Assembly: GCF_029051645.1 (NCBI RefSeq)
Contig: NZ_JAACFS010000002.1
Location: 1 to 64,000 of the forward strand
Origin: Bradyrhizobium sp. CSA112
GTDB lineage: Bacteria > Pseudomonadota > Alphaproteobacteria > Rhizobiales > Xanthobacteraceae
Direction: 5' to 3'
DNA length: 64,000 nt
How positions within the stretch are numbered: the stretch's first letter is position 1; each line of letters starts with the position of its first letter. A program made the position numbers and the translations under genes. The notes under the pieces were generated by a model that saw nothing but the letters and a program-made list of their open reading frames with translations, did no database searches and had not been told where the DNA came from. Positions 8,724 to 17,197 of the stretch are shown piece by piece.

Positions 8724-9404
8724 ATGAGCAGCTTCACTCGTGTGATTTCGCCGGCATGCTTCGCCGTCGCGGCCATGACGGCTTTGGCGAGTGCGCCGGC
8801 GCTGGCGCAATCCGCTGATACCAGCTTCTTTCTGACCAGCAACGGCATCGGCAATGGCGGCAATCTCGGCGGACTCGCCGGCGCCGACAATCACTGCCAG
8901 ACATTGGCGCAGGCAGCCGGCGCAGGCGGCAAGACCTGGCGCGCTTACCTCTCGACGCAAGCCGCCGACGGCGCGCCGGCCGTCAATGCGCGCGATCGCA
9001 TCGGCAAGGGGCCGTGGAAGAATGCGAAGGGCGCGGTGGTCGCCAAGGACGTCGCCGAATTGCACGGCGCCAACGGTCTCACCAAGCAGACCGCGCTGAG
9101 CGAGAAGGGCGAAGTCATCAACGGCCGCGGTGATACGCCCAATCGCCACGACGTGCTGACGGGGTCGCAGCCCGACGGGTCTGCGTTTGCGGCGGGCGAG
9201 GATCGCACTTGCAAGAACTGGACGAGCTCGACGCAAGGCGCGGCGATGGTAGGTCATTCCGATCGCATGGGCCTGCGCGACGACGAGGCCTCGAAATCCT
9301 GGAACTCGTCGCATCCCTCGCGCGGCCCGGACGGCGGCTGCTCACAGGCCGACCTGAAGAGCACCGGCGGCGACGGGCTGTTCTACTGCTTCGCGGCGAA
9401 CTGA
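8724..9404 (+). CDS. Secreted lectin-like protein (C-type lectin/endostatin-like fold)
   Basis: A 226-residue protein with a signal peptide ending in ASAPALAQS. The frame is open upstream as far as 8538, but that part crosses the terminator of the preceding gene. The ATG at 8724 has AGGGAG 9 bases upstream and begins the signal sequence, so I use it. The mature part has Cys residues in DNHCQTLAQAAGAGGKTWRA, DRTCKNWTSS, GGCSQADL and LFYCFAAN, a layout seen in the small 'lectin' proteins annotated in rhizobia. The ligand is unknown. It is a single gene with its own upstream region. Confidence 0.78.
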   Translation: MSSFTRVISPACFAVAAMTALASAPALAQSADTSFFLTSNGIGNGGNLGGLAGADNHCQTLAQAAGAGGKTWRAYLSTQAADGAPAVNARDRIGKGPWKNAKGAVVAKDVAELHGANGLTKQTALSEKGEVINGRGDTPNRHDVLTGSQPDGSAFAAGEDRTCKNWTSSTQGAAMVGHSDRMGLRDDEASKSWNSSHPSRGPDGGCSQADLKSTGGDGLFYCFAAN

Positions 9405-9420
9405 CGCGCGCCGTAGCGCC

Positions 9421-9502
9421 GTAGCCCGGGTGAAGCGAAGCGTAACCCGGGGTTCTCCTTGCGAGAGTGACCCCGGGTTGCGCTTCGCTCCACCCGAGCT
9501 AC
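9421..9502. repeat. Dispersed palindromic repeat, GTAGCCCGG family, copy 1
   Basis: Inverted arms GTAGCCCGGGTGAAGCGAAG and the near-complement CTTCGCTCCACCCGAGCTAC frame a short centre. A second copy is at 30105-30190. Confidence 0.85.
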
Positions 9503-9564
9503 GCATTCTGATCGCGGAACTCCTGATTGTCTGGCGAGTTTTAATCGGGATCGGAGAACTTGCC

Positions 9565-9846
9565 ATGAAACGCCTGCTTGTCGCGCTAATTTTGACCGTG
9601 GTGCTCACGCCGGCGGCCCTGGCCGGTAACACTTCGTCGAATTCCAGCTCCAACTCGTCGAACGGTGTTCATACCCGTGTCGATACGATCACGACCGATG
9701 ATGGCCGTGGGCGGACAATTTACGAGCGGCGCAGCGTCCGCATCGACGCTGACCGCGGACGACCGGGATATATGCGGAACACTGTCCGCGAACGCTACGG
9801 CTATCGCCCGATGCGCCGCTGGCACCCTGCTGACGATGACGATTGA
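9565..9846 (+). CDS. Small secreted hypothetical protein
   Basis: A 93-residue protein with a clear signal peptide (MKRLLVALILTVVLTPAALA). Next comes a Ser/Asn run (about residues 22-36), then a basic Arg-rich part and an acidic ADDDD end. The frame extends upstream through the repeat, but the ATG at 9565 begins the signal peptide and has GGAG upstream. No known domain was recognised. Confidence 0.65.
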   Translation: MKRLLVALILTVVLTPAALAGNTSSNSSSNSSNGVHTRVDTITTDDGRGRTIYERRSVRIDADRGRPGYMRNTVRERYGYRPMRRWHPADDDD

Positions 9847-9942
9847 GGCCATTCACGCGGGATCAGACGTCGCGCCGTGCTGCAGCACCTGCGGCTACTG
9901 ACGCCGCTTTGGCCATTGCTTGCGCATCGCCCTGATCGCGCT

Positions 9943-9964
9943 AAAGGCCGCCTAGGCGGCCTTT
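9943..9964. terminator. Palindrome at the 3' end of the DUF3606 gene, possible bidirectional terminator
   Basis: AAAGGCCGCC/GGCGGCCTTT is a perfect palindrome. It overlaps the stop codon of the minus-strand gene. Only a short T run follows on either strand, so termination is uncertain. Confidence 0.45.
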
Positions 9965-10371
9965 CTCTTGGCGCGCTTCTTTGTCGTTTTGCCGGGAATC
10001 GTCCTGGCGCTCTTCTTCGCCTTCTTCGTAGCCTTGCCCCTGGCGAGATGTGCGCCGACGGCTTTCGACGAATGCCCGACGGCTTTGACCGCGGCCTTCA
10101 GTCTGGCCGGTGTGACCTTGAATTTCTTTGACCAGTAGCTGACTTCGTAGGGCTGGCTCACCGCGATGCGTGCCCGGTCGGCAGCCTTGTGCTGCTGCAG
10201 CTTGATATAGGCGCCCACCTTCTTCGCGGAGCGTCCCACATTCTTGACGGCAGTCTTCAGTTTCGCCGGCGTGATCTTGAATTTCTTCGACCAGTAGGCG
10301 ACCTCGTAAGGCTCGCTCACCGCGATCAGCCCGCGATCGGCCCCGCCGCGCTTCTTCCTGTTGTCCGCCAT
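9952..10371 (-). CDS. Protein with two DUF3606 repeats and a lysine-rich tail
   Basis: A 139-residue basic protein. Two near-identical modules of about 45 residues each contain a PYEV-[AS]-YWSKKFK-[IV]-TP block (about residues 20-37 and 69-86), followed by a KLK/RLK helix. This is the DUF3606 pattern, usually single in short proteins. The tail is rich in Lys/Ala/Arg, like nucleoid-associated proteins. Two in-frame ATGs are close together; the one at 10371 has GGAG seven bases upstream, while the one at 10377 is too near it. The function is unknown; DNA binding is only a guess from charge. Confidence 0.75.
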   Translation of the reverse strand: MADNRKKRGGADRGLIAVSEPYEVAYWSKKFKITPAKLKTAVKNVGRSAKKVGAYIKLQQHKAADRARIAVSQPYEVSYWSKKFKVTPARLKAAVKAVGHSSKAVGAHLARGKATKKAKKSARTIPGKTTKKRAKRKAA

Positions 10372-10578
10372 CCGCATTCTCCTGTCGTGTCGAGAAAATC
10401 GACGCTTCAAACGGGCACAACCTAACACGCCCGCCTGCGTTCGGACAGATTCTGCCCCCGTGGAGATCTGCGCGACGCGTTGATGGCGCGACAGTCGGGC
10501 GGACGCCGCGTTCGGCGTGACGAACGAGCCGCGGGATGATTTGTTATGTCGGTCAAACCGGCAGTGGAGGTGTCATCG

Positions 10579-11286
10579 ATGCGTTACGAGCTCTATTACT
10601 GGCCAATGATTCAAGGCCGCGGCGAGTATGTCCGCCTCGCGCTGGAAGAGGCCGGCGCTGGCTATACCGACGTGGCGCGCCGCGGCAACGGCATGGCCGC
10701 GATGACACGCATGATGGAAGCGGGGAAGGGAACGCCGCCCTTTGCGCCCCCGTTCCTGAAGGCCGGGAAGCTCGTGATCGGGCAGACCGCCAACATCCTG
10801 CTTTATCTGGGATCGCGCCATGGGCTGGCGCCGAAGGCGGAGGCCGGCAAACTCTGGGTGCATCAACTGCAGCTCACGATCGCCGATCTGGTGCTGGAAG
10901 TGCATGACACGCATCACCCGCTCGGTCCGTCGCTCTATTACGAGGAACAGAAAGCGCCGGCGAAAAAGCGCACCGACGAGTTCTGGAACGCGCGCGTACC
11001 GAAATATCTGGGTTACTTCGAAGACCTGCTGGCGGCCAATGGCGGCATCTACGTCACCGGCCGCCGCCTGACCTATGTCGACTTGTCGCTGTTCCAGATC
11101 GTGGAAGGCCTGCGCTACGCCTTTCCAAATCGCATGAAGGCATTCGAGGAGGATATCCCCGGTCTGGTCGGCCTGCGCGACCGCGTGGCGGCGCGGCCGA
11201 ACATCAAGGCGTATCTGGCGAGCGATCGACGGATTGCGTTCAACGAGGAGGGAATTTTCCGCAAGTACAAGGCGCTGGATGCCTGA
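10579..11286 (+). CDS. Glutathione S-transferase family protein
   Basis: A 235-residue cytosolic GST-like protein. The N-terminal thioredoxin-fold half has LYYWPMIQGRGEYVRLALEE, and the substrate side has the proline and GQTANILLYLG motif. A helical C-terminal domain follows (QLTIADLVLEVHDTHHPLGP). The frame opens at 10546, but GGAGG before the ATG at 10579 and alignment to the GST start favour the latter. GSTs conjugate glutathione to electrophiles; the substrate cannot be told. It converges on the GFA gene across a repeat. Confidence 0.85.
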   Translation: MRYELYYWPMIQGRGEYVRLALEEAGAGYTDVARRGNGMAAMTRMMEAGKGTPPFAPPFLKAGKLVIGQTANILLYLGSRHGLAPKAEAGKLWVHQLQLTIADLVLEVHDTHHPLGPSLYYEEQKAPAKKRTDEFWNARVPKYLGYFEDLLAANGGIYVTGRRLTYVDLSLFQIVEGLRYAFPNRMKAFEEDIPGLVGLRDRVAARPNIKAYLASDRRIAFNEEGIFRKYKALDA

Positions 11287-11308
11287 CGTGCGGTCTAGCT
11301 CTCTCCCT

Positions 11309-11397
11309 CGTCATGCCCGGGCTTGTCCCGGGCATCTACGTCTTTCTTGCCGCTGAAGCGAAGACGTGGATGGCCGGGACAAGCCCGGCCATGACGA
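11309..11397. repeat. Dispersed palindromic repeat, CGTCATGCCCGGGCTTG family
   Basis: Inverted arms CGTCATGCCCGGGCTTGTCC and GGACAAGCCCGGCCATGACG, with an inner pair ACGTCTTT/AAGACGT. It lies between the convergent GST and GFA genes and may act as a bidirectional terminator. This family appears once in the window. Confidence 0.8.
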
Positions 11398-11410
11398 GCT
11401 GTGGTAGTCC

Positions 11411-11770
11411 CTACAGACTCCTGCCGTCCACCGGCGTCATCTGCAGTTTCGACAGCTCGATGCCGTCGATGCAGCTCACATTCACCGCCACCACGTCGCT
11501 GCCATCAGGCTTCTTGCCGCGCGCGAAGACTTCGACACCGCAATCGATGCAGAGCTGGTGGTGAATCACGTGCTTGTTGAAGAGGTATTCTTTCAGATTT
11601 TCCTCGCCGGCGCGGAGATGAAAACTCTTCGGGTCAAGGAAGGTGAAATGCAGCCCCTTCTTGGTGCAGATCGAGCAGTTGCAGGCAGTGACCATCGCAA
11701 GGTCAGTGGTGCATTCGAAGCGCACCTGGCCGCAATGGCAGCCGCCGGTGTAAGTCTTGCTATCGGGCAT
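11411..11770 (-). CDS. GFA-family (glutathione-dependent formaldehyde-activating/CENP-V) zinc protein
   Basis: A 119-residue protein with the Zn-binding layout of the GFA family: GGCHCGQVRFEC near the N-terminus, CNCSICTKKG (about residues 41-50), and CIDCGVEVFARG further on. Family members bind glutathione or thiol adducts; most homologues have no proven substrate. The ATG at 11770 begins MPDSKTYTGGCHCG, the usual start, although the frame is open to 11800. Confidence 0.86.
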   Translation of the reverse strand: MPDSKTYTGGCHCGQVRFECTTDLAMVTACNCSICTKKGLHFTFLDPKSFHLRAGEENLKEYLFNKHVIHHQLCIDCGVEVFARGKKPDGSDVVAVNVSCIDGIELSKLQMTPVDGRSL

Positions 11771-11793
11771 CGTGGTGGTCCGCCATGCATGTC

Positions 11794-12468
11794 TCACCAA
11801 ATTCCTGGCACCAGACGATAGCGCACCCGTGCGGCATAGTCAGCATAATCGGGCAGTCCCTCGACCAGTGCGCGCTCCTCGATGCGGGCGCGAATGCCGA
11901 GTAGCAGCGCGAATACCGGCGCGAACGCCATGCCCCACCCCGATCCCAGGAGTAGCGATATTCCAAGGAAATACAGCATGACGCCGCTGTACATGGGATG
12001 ACGGACGAAGGCGTAGGGCCCGCTTGAGATCACGCGTTGGTGGCGCGCGGCCTGCACCTTCACGACCGGCGCGGCGAACGAATTCTCGCGGAACACCCAC
12101 ATGATGAAGGCGATCGAGAGCAGATACATCGCAAGGCCGAGCGCCTGCAGCAACAGCGGAACGTCGGAGGCGTTCGCGCGCCGGTCGAGGCCGATCGCAA
12201 CGAACCATAGCAACAGCGCCAGGAAGAAGATCAGCATGAATATCTTGTCGGCGGCAGGCTGGTCGGCCTGAAACGTCGGCCGCATGCGCTCGGCGAGCAG
12301 TGCGGGATCGGTCCTGGCTAGCCATAATCCGCAGGCGGGACCAAGGATCGCGCTGACGATCAGCATTACCCACGCCGCCGGCCAGTCCAGCGAACCCGCC
12401 GCGGCGAACAATAGCGCGCCCATGGCAATGACGACGATGGTGTTCTGCAGCAGAAGCTTTGCGATCAT
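11794..12468 (-). CDS. Isoprenylcysteine carboxyl methyltransferase-family membrane protein
   Basis: A 224-residue polytopic membrane protein with about five hydrophobic segments. The C-terminal ICMT/PEMT motif is present: ISSGPYAFVRHPMYSGVML, then RARIEERALVEGLPDYADYA. Family members methylate small or lipid substrates with S-adenosylmethionine; the bacterial substrate is unknown. The frame is open to 12552 and the start is uncertain. I prefer the ATG at 12468 (MIAKLLLQ) because a membrane helix begins there. The gene ends 23 bases before the GFA start on the same strand. Confidence 0.8.
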   Translation of the reverse strand: MIAKLLLQNTIVVIAMGALLFAAAGSLDWPAAWVMLIVSAILGPACGLWLARTDPALLAERMRPTFQADQPAADKIFMLIFFLALLLWFVAIGLDRRANASDVPLLLQALGLAMYLLSIAFIMWVFRENSFAAPVVKVQAARHQRVISSGPYAFVRHPMYSGVMLYFLGISLLLGSGWGMAFAPVFALLLGIRARIEERALVEGLPDYADYAARVRYRLVPGIW

Positions 12469-12546
12469 GGGTCGGGTTCCAAGCGCCCCTGACGACATAA
12501 TCGCGCGATTCTTCGGCAAACTTGCGGCGTAGCAGTTGCCAAGGTC

Positions 12547-12665
12547 CGTCATACCCGCGAAGGCGGGTATCCAGTACGCCGCGGCCTATCGATGATATCG
12601 CCGGCGTCTCTGGAATACTGGGGTCACCCGCCCCAGTGCGCAATTGCGCACAAGGCGGGTGACGA
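12547..12665. repeat. Dispersed repeat, GTCATACCCGCGAAGGCGGGTATCC family, copy 1
   Basis: The short hairpin ACCCGCGAAGGCGGGT is followed by CCAGTACGCC and a second segment that ends ACAAGGCGGGTGACGAC. A related copy is at 53435-53534. An AT-cored GTGCGCAATTGCGCAC palindrome sits inside. Confidence 0.75.
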
Positions 12666-12683
12666 CAGTCGGGAGTGGTTGGC

Positions 12684-12878
12684 TCAGGCCAACCGGTCGA
12701 TCCGCGTTCCCTGGCCAGGCGGCAGGGGAGCGATCAGCGTCGGCTGCGGCGTGCGGGTGCCGTCGGCAGCCGCGCCGTTCTGGACGTCGGGGGTCTTGTC
12801 GGGAGCCTTGAACACGGGGACTTCCGGCGGTTTGACCACCACCGTTGCGGGGACACCAGAGACATTCATCGGAAGCAT
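12684..12878 (-). CDS. Small proline-rich hypothetical protein
   Basis: A 64-residue protein with no recognised domain, rich in Pro, Val and Thr (VVVKPPEVPVFKAPDK, TLIAPLPPGQGTRIDRLA). GGAGG lies upstream of the ATG on the minus strand with acceptable spacing, which is the main support. It is isolated between a repeat and a secreted-protein gene. Confidence 0.5.
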   Translation of the reverse strand: MLPMNVSGVPATVVVKPPEVPVFKAPDKTPDVQNGAAADGTRTPQPTLIAPLPPGQGTRIDRLA

Positions 12879-13023
12879 CCTTTTGTTGCCTCCGACACTG
12901 GCCGGGGTGAGCGAACGATTGGTGAATCCGAGGCGTTATTCGCGCTTCCCCGCCGTCAATCCCGGCCAATGGTGAACGGGCGGCTCGCGAAATCGTTAGA
13001 ATGCGATGGATCGGGAGTTGGAC

Positions 13024-13500
13024 CTACTCGTCCTTGCCGCGGGTCACCGCGATCGAGGCCTCGGTCTTGGTGCGCGTGCATTCCATGTTGAGCCGGCGGA
13101 AGCGCATGGAGACTTTGTCGCCACGCAAAATGCCCATGCGCTTGATACAGCGCGAGGAGCCGGTCGCAACGTCGGGCTTCGGAATCGTGAAAATGATGGC
13201 GCCGGCCGAGGCGACCAGTTCAAAGAATTGCGGCTTCGGCTTGCGGTCCGTCTTGGCGTAGAGCTCATTGGAATAATAGCGGCCGCGGCAGCCGAGCGAC
13301 AGCTCTTTCGCCGCCGGATGCGTCAGATAGATCACGTTGCCGGTATTGACGCTGATCTTGAGGCCGTCGATCTGGTTCTTCAATTCCTTGGCGATATCGT
13401 CGCAGCGGTCGGCGCGCGCCGGCGATGAACTGGCCGCGACGCACAGCGCCAGCGTGGCGGCAAGCAAGGTCGGTCGGTGAAATTGTGGTCGCAAAGCCAT
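13024..13500 (-). CDS. Secreted hypothetical protein
   Basis: A 158-residue protein with a signal peptide (TLLAATLALCVAASSSPARA) and three Cys residues in the mature part (DRCDDIAKEL, LGCRGRYY, SRCIKRMG), plus one near the end (NMECTRTK). It probably resides in the periplasm with disulfides. No known family was recognised. Confidence 0.72.
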   Translation of the reverse strand: MALRPQFHRPTLLAATLALCVAASSSPARADRCDDIAKELKNQIDGLKISVNTGNVIYLTHPAAKELSLGCRGRYYSNELYAKTDRKPKPQFFELVASAGAIIFTIPKPDVATGSSRCIKRMGILRGDKVSMRFRRLNMECTRTKTEASIAVTRGKDE

Positions 13501-13577
13501 TGTGAGTGCCCCTTTGCGCTATTGAAACCCGCGCGCGGATTTCCTGCAAGTGCCGCGCGCGGAAGTCAACTTGCTTC

Positions 13578-13693
13578 TCAGACACCGTAGAGGATGACGC
13601 CGATCCCGAAGGCGATCACGGCGAAGACGCCGTACAGCGTGGGACCACCGAGGGGCAGAAAAAGCCCGAGCAGCCGCGGGACGGCTGGGCTCG
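13578..13693 (-). pseudogene. Possible remnant of a small membrane-protein gene
   Basis: Read on the minus strand, this ends in a hydrophobic helix (LYGVFAVIAFGIGVILYGV, then stop at 13578-13580), preceded by PRLLGLFLPLGGPT. No ATG or good GTG start lies upstream in the frame, and the sequence soon loses coding character. It may be the surviving C-terminus of a membrane protein, or a short gene with a CTG/TTG start. Confidence 0.3.
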
Positions 13694-13702
13694 TAGCAAG
13701 CA

Positions 13703-13873
13703 GTGAAACTCGTCTTCGACGATCAGGCGATTGCCGATCTCGAAAGGATCTATGCTTGGATTGCCCAGGACAGTCCCGCGACTGCGAGAACTGTGACAGA
13801 CCGGCTGTTTATCGGGGGAGGCAGCAGGATGCCCGAACTCCCAGAACCTTCCTTTTGTCCAAAAAATGCTTAG
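13703..13873 (+). pseudogene. Truncated ParE/RelE-type toxin remnant
   Basis: From a GTG at 13703 the frame reads KLVFDDQAIADLERIYAWIA, then QDSPATARTVTDRLF. This is the N-terminal third of a ParE-type toxin: beta strand, then the helix with the D/W pattern, then the S/N-P-x-A-A motif. After residue 36 similarity ends and an unrelated tail of about 20 residues runs to a stop at 13871. The usual C-terminal strands with the catalytic or gyrase-contacting residues are missing. No antitoxin gene is visible beside it. I read it as a decayed toxin-antitoxin locus. Confidence 0.5.
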
Positions 13874-13930
13874 AACGGGTCTATGTCCGCGGCGCCGTTC
13901 CGGCCGCCAGCTCAAACCCGAGATATCGAC

Positions 13931-15598
13931 ATGAACGCCCCGACCGCTTTTCCCGACCAGAAGCCCGTTCCGCCCTACAAGCATACGCCGCTGTTTCCGC
14001 TGGGGCCGGACACCACGCCCTATAAGAAGATCACGACCGAGGGCGTGCGGGTCGAGAACGTGCTTGGCAAGGACATGCTGGTGGTATCGCGCGAGGCGCT
14101 GCGGGCGCTGTCGGAGGCTGCCTTCGGCGACATCAATCACTACCTGCGGCCGGGCCATCTGAAGCAGTTGCGCTCGATCCTGGAAGACAAGGAAGCCAGC
14201 GACAACGACAAATTCGTCGCCTTCGACTTCCTCAAGAACGCCAACATCGCCGCCGGCGGCGTGCTGCCGATGTGCCAGGACACCGGCACCGCGATTATCA
14301 TGGGCAAGAAGGGCTGCAACGTCATCACCGACGGCGACGACGAGGCCGCGCTCTCGGAAGGCGCGCGCGACGCTTATCTGCGCCGCAACCTGCGCTATTC
14401 GCAGGTGGCGCCCCTGTCGATGTATGAGGAGAAGAACACCGCCAACAACATGCCGGCGCAGTGCGAGATCTACGCCGAGGGCGGCTCTTCAGAAATAGAC
14501 TCGGCCTACAAGTTCATGTTCATGGCCAAGGGCGGCGGTTCCGCCAACAAGAGCTTTCTGTTTCAGGCGACACCGTCGGTGCTCACCAGGGATCGCCTGT
14601 TGGCGTTTCTGAAGGAGAAGGTGCTGACGCTCGGCACCGCGGCATGCCCGCCATATCATCTCGCGATCGTCATCGGCGGCACCTCTGCCGAGCTTTGCAT
14701 GAAGACAGTGAAGCTCGCGTCCGCGCGCTATCTCGATGCGCTGCCTACCCACGGCTCGGCCGACGGCAACGCGTTCCGCGATCTGGAGATGGAGCAGGAA
14801 ATTCTGAAGATGACGCAGTCACTCGGCGTCGGCGCGCAGTTCGGCGGCAAGTATTTCTGCCACGACGTGCGCGTGATCCGGATGCCGCGCCATGGCGCCT
14901 CGCTCCCGATCGGGCTCGGCGTCTCCTGCTCGGCGGACCGCCAGGTGCTCGGCAAGATTACGAAAGACGGCGTCTATCTCGAAGAGCTCGAGCACAACCC
15001 GGCGCAGTATCTGCCTGCGGTCGAGCAGTCGCTCGGCGGCGAGGTCGTTAAGATCGACCTCAACAAGCCGATGAAGGAAATCCTGGCGACGCTGTCGCAA
15101 TATCCGATCAAGACGCGGGTCTCGATGACCGGCACGATGATCGTCGCTCGCGATTCCGCCCACGCCAAATTGCGCGAGCGGCTGGAGAAGGGCGAGCCGC
15201 TGCCGGACTACTTCAAGAACCATCCGGTGTATTACGCCGGTCCCGCCAAGACGCCCGATGGCTATGCCTCCGGCGCGTTCGGCCCGACCACCGCGGGACG
15301 CATGGACTCCTTCGTCGACCAGTTCCAGGCGGCGGGCGGCTCGATGGTGATGGTGGCCAAGGGCAACCGCGCGGTCGCGGTGCGCGAGGCCTGCAAGAAG
15401 CACGGCGGCTTCTATCTCGGCTCGATCGGCGGCGCGGCGGCAAACCTCGCCGAGCACTGCATCAAGAAGGTCGAGGTCGTCGAATATCCCGAACTCGGCA
15501 TGGAAGCGATCTGGCGCATCGAGGTCGAGGATTTCCCGGCCTTCATCATCATCGACGACAAGGGCAACGACTTCTTCAAGGAATTGAATCTGGGGTAA
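13931..15598 (+). CDS. Class I (iron-sulfur) fumarate hydratase
   Basis: A 555-residue fumarase that interconverts fumarate and malate in the TCA cycle. Length and sequence fit the two-domain class I enzyme. The candidate 4Fe-4S ligands are the Cys residues in [24 protein letters not shown] and [11 protein letters not shown]. The C-terminal domain holds the swivelling part ([19 protein letters not shown]). The frame opens at 13883, but the ATG at 13931 ([10 protein letters not shown]) gives the usual length. A MaoC gene follows 23 bases downstream. Class I enzymes are oxygen-sensitive. Confidence 0.93.
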   Translation: MNAPTAFPDQKPVPPYKHTPLFPLGPDTTPYKKITTEGVRVENVLGKDMLVVSREALRALSEAAFGDINHYLRPGHLKQLRSILEDKEASDNDKFVAFDFLKNANIAAGGVLPMCQDTGTAIIMGKKGCNVITDGDDEAALSEGARDAYLRRNLRYSQVAPLSMYEEKNTANNMPAQCEIYAEGGSSEIDSAYKFMFMAKGGGSANKSFLFQATPSVLTRDRLLAFLKEKVLTLGTAACPPYHLAIVIGGTSAELCMKTVKLASARYLDALPTHGSADGNAFRDLEMEQEILKMTQSLGVGAQFGGKYFCHDVRVIRMPRHGASLPIGLGVSCSADRQVLGKITKDGVYLEELEHNPAQYLPAVEQSLGGEVVKIDLNKPMKEILATLSQYPIKTRVSMTGTMIVARDSAHAKLRERLEKGEPLPDYFKNHPVYYAGPAKTPDGYASGAFGPTTAGRMDSFVDQFQAAGGSMVMVAKGNRAVAVREACKKHGGFYLGSIGGAAANLAEHCIKKVEVVEYPELGMEAIWRIEVEDFPAFIIIDDKGNDFFKELNLG

Positions 15599-15621
15599 CC
15601 TGTTCGCGTTCGGCGTGAAAT

Positions 15622-16080
15622 GTGAGCGAGGACGCTGTGATCGAGTGGTTCGACGACCTGAAGATCGGGATGCGCTTCAAGAGTGAGGCAACGACGGTGT
15701 CGAAGGAGGACATCATCCGCTTCGCCAAAGAGTACGATCCGCAGCCGTTTCATCTCGATGAGGAGGCGGCCAAGAAGTCCATTCTCGGGGGCCTCGCCGC
15801 TTCCGGATGGCAGACGGCGGCGATCGCCATGCGGCTCGCCGCGAGCGCGCGCCCGTTCGGGCCGCATCCGCTGTTCGGCGCCGGCGTCGACGATCTGCGC
15901 TGGCTGAAGCCGGTGCGGCCCGGCGACACCATTTTTCTCGAAGGGGAGGTGGTGGAATTGGCGGCGTCGCGCACGAAGCCGCAAGGCATCGCCCGGGTCA
16001 AGTGGACCGCCTACAACCAGCATGGCGAAGCGGTCTATACCTTCAATCCGATTGCAATCGTGCCCAGCCGGCCGAAGTGA
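15622..16080 (+). CDS. MaoC-family dehydratase
   Basis: A 152-residue hot-dog fold protein. The (R)-specific hydratase motif is visible as FAKEYDPQPFHLDEEAAKKS, with the catalytic Asp/His pair and a following ASGWQTAAIAMR helix. Such enzymes hydrate enoyl-CoA or related thioesters. The start is a GTG at 15622. A second GTG at 15637 has a better ribosome site (CGAGGA) and could be the true one. Its TGA stop overlaps the GTG of the DUF429 gene by four bases, which suggests translational coupling. Confidence 0.86.
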   Translation: MSEDAVIEWFDDLKIGMRFKSEATTVSKEDIIRFAKEYDPQPFHLDEEAAKKSILGGLAASGWQTAAIAMRLAASARPFGPHPLFGAGVDDLRWLKPVRPGDTIFLEGEVVELAASRTKPQGIARVKWTAYNQHGEAVYTFNPIAIVPSRPK

Positions 16081-16763
16081 GCAAGAGGTCGGGCTGCAGG
16101 GCGCTTGGCCTCGACGGGTTCAGCAAAGGCTGGGTCGCCGTTCTCCTCGACGGTGACGTGCAGGAAATCTCCTTTCATCGCGACATCACGGACGCGCTGT
16201 CGCGTTCTTGCGACAGAGTGGGGATCGATATCCCGATCGGGATGAGCGATCACGGCGAACGCTATTGCGACCTGCTGGCTCGCGCAAAATTGCGGCCGCA
16301 CGCGTCGCGCGTCTTTGCCGGCGCTCGCCGCTGGCTGTGGTCCGAGTTCAGCGATCCCAATGATGCCAACCGGGAGGCGCAGCGGCGCGGGCAGAAGCGG
16401 GTGTCCCGCCAGCTCTGGCATCTGGGTGCGAAGATCATGGAGGTCGACGCGTTCGTGCGCGCGAATCCATCTCGCGATATCCGCGAGGTGCATCCCGAAC
16501 TGGTGTTTCTGCGATTGAACGACAACGAGCCCTTGCCGTCGAAGAAATCCGCCGGGGGAGTTGCGCTGCGCCGCGCGCTGCTCAAGCAATCAGGCTTTCG
16601 GCGGATCGATCGCTGGCTGACCGCTGAACGTAGCGGTGCAAAGCCTGACGATGTGCTGGATGCCTGCGCGGTTGCGATTGCGGCCTGCGAGCCTGCGGGC
16701 AGCGTCCCCGAGGGGGCGCCGCCCGTTGATGCGCACGGCTTGCCGATGCGGATCTGGTTTTAG
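16077..16763 (+). CDS. DUF429 domain-containing protein
   Basis: A 228-residue protein that starts with GTG inside the MaoC stop (GTGA overlap). The N-terminal strand LGLDGFSKGWVAVLL and the following GIDIPIGMS motif are the DUF429 (RNase H-like/ASKHA) pattern. Further signatures are ASRVFAGARRWLW, HPELVF and DDVLDACAVAIAA. The acidic positions resemble a metal-binding active site, but no activity is established. It is probably in one operon with the MaoC gene. Confidence 0.82.
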   Translation: MSKRSGCRALGLDGFSKGWVAVLLDGDVQEISFHRDITDALSRSCDRVGIDIPIGMSDHGERYCDLLARAKLRPHASRVFAGARRWLWSEFSDPNDANREAQRRGQKRVSRQLWHLGAKIMEVDAFVRANPSRDIREVHPELVFLRLNDNEPLPSKKSAGGVALRRALLKQSGFRRIDRWLTAERSGAKPDDVLDACAVAIAACEPAGSVPEGAPPVDAHGLPMRIWF

Positions 16764-16772
16764 GGGGAGAAC

Positions 16773-17069
16773 CTACGCCCGCGACCCCGTGAACGGGAAG
16801 CTGCCCATCGGGCCGATGCCCATTTCGCCGGACATGCTGTCGCCGGAAACCTTGCCGGTGAAGGCGAGGGTGAGCGGCATCGGGTTGGTGATGGAGATCT
16901 TCCAGGCGACGTCGTCGCCGTTGATGGTGCCGTCAAAAATTTCACCGGAATTGCCGTCGGCGCCCTGCGTGCCCGTCAGCGCGCCGCCTGCGCTCGTCAG
17001 CGAAAGCGTTGCCTTGCGCTCGCCCATCGGCGTGCTCATGGTGATATTCCAGTTTCCGTCCACGGCCAT
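16773..17069 (-). CDS. Small conserved hypothetical protein
   Basis: A 98-residue protein without signal peptide or membrane helix. Its pattern of short beta strands (NWNITMSTPMGERKATLSL, then GEIFDGTINGDDVAWKIS) suggests an all-beta barrel of unknown function. GGGGAGA precedes the ATG on the minus strand. It is convergent with the DUF429 gene, with only 9 bases between. Confidence 0.7.
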   Translation of the reverse strand: MAVDGNWNITMSTPMGERKATLSLTSAGGALTGTQGADGNSGEIFDGTINGDDVAWKISITNPMPLTLAFTGKVSGDSMSGEMGIGPMGSFPFTGSRA

Positions 17070-17197
17070 CTTTGTCTCCCCGACATTTCTCCGACAAACC
17101 GGAATGGCTTGCGAGATCCGTTAAACTCGATCGGCGGTATAGCCTATCTCGCCACACAAGCCCAACCGGGCTCAAGCGTCCTTTTGACGCGTATTTT

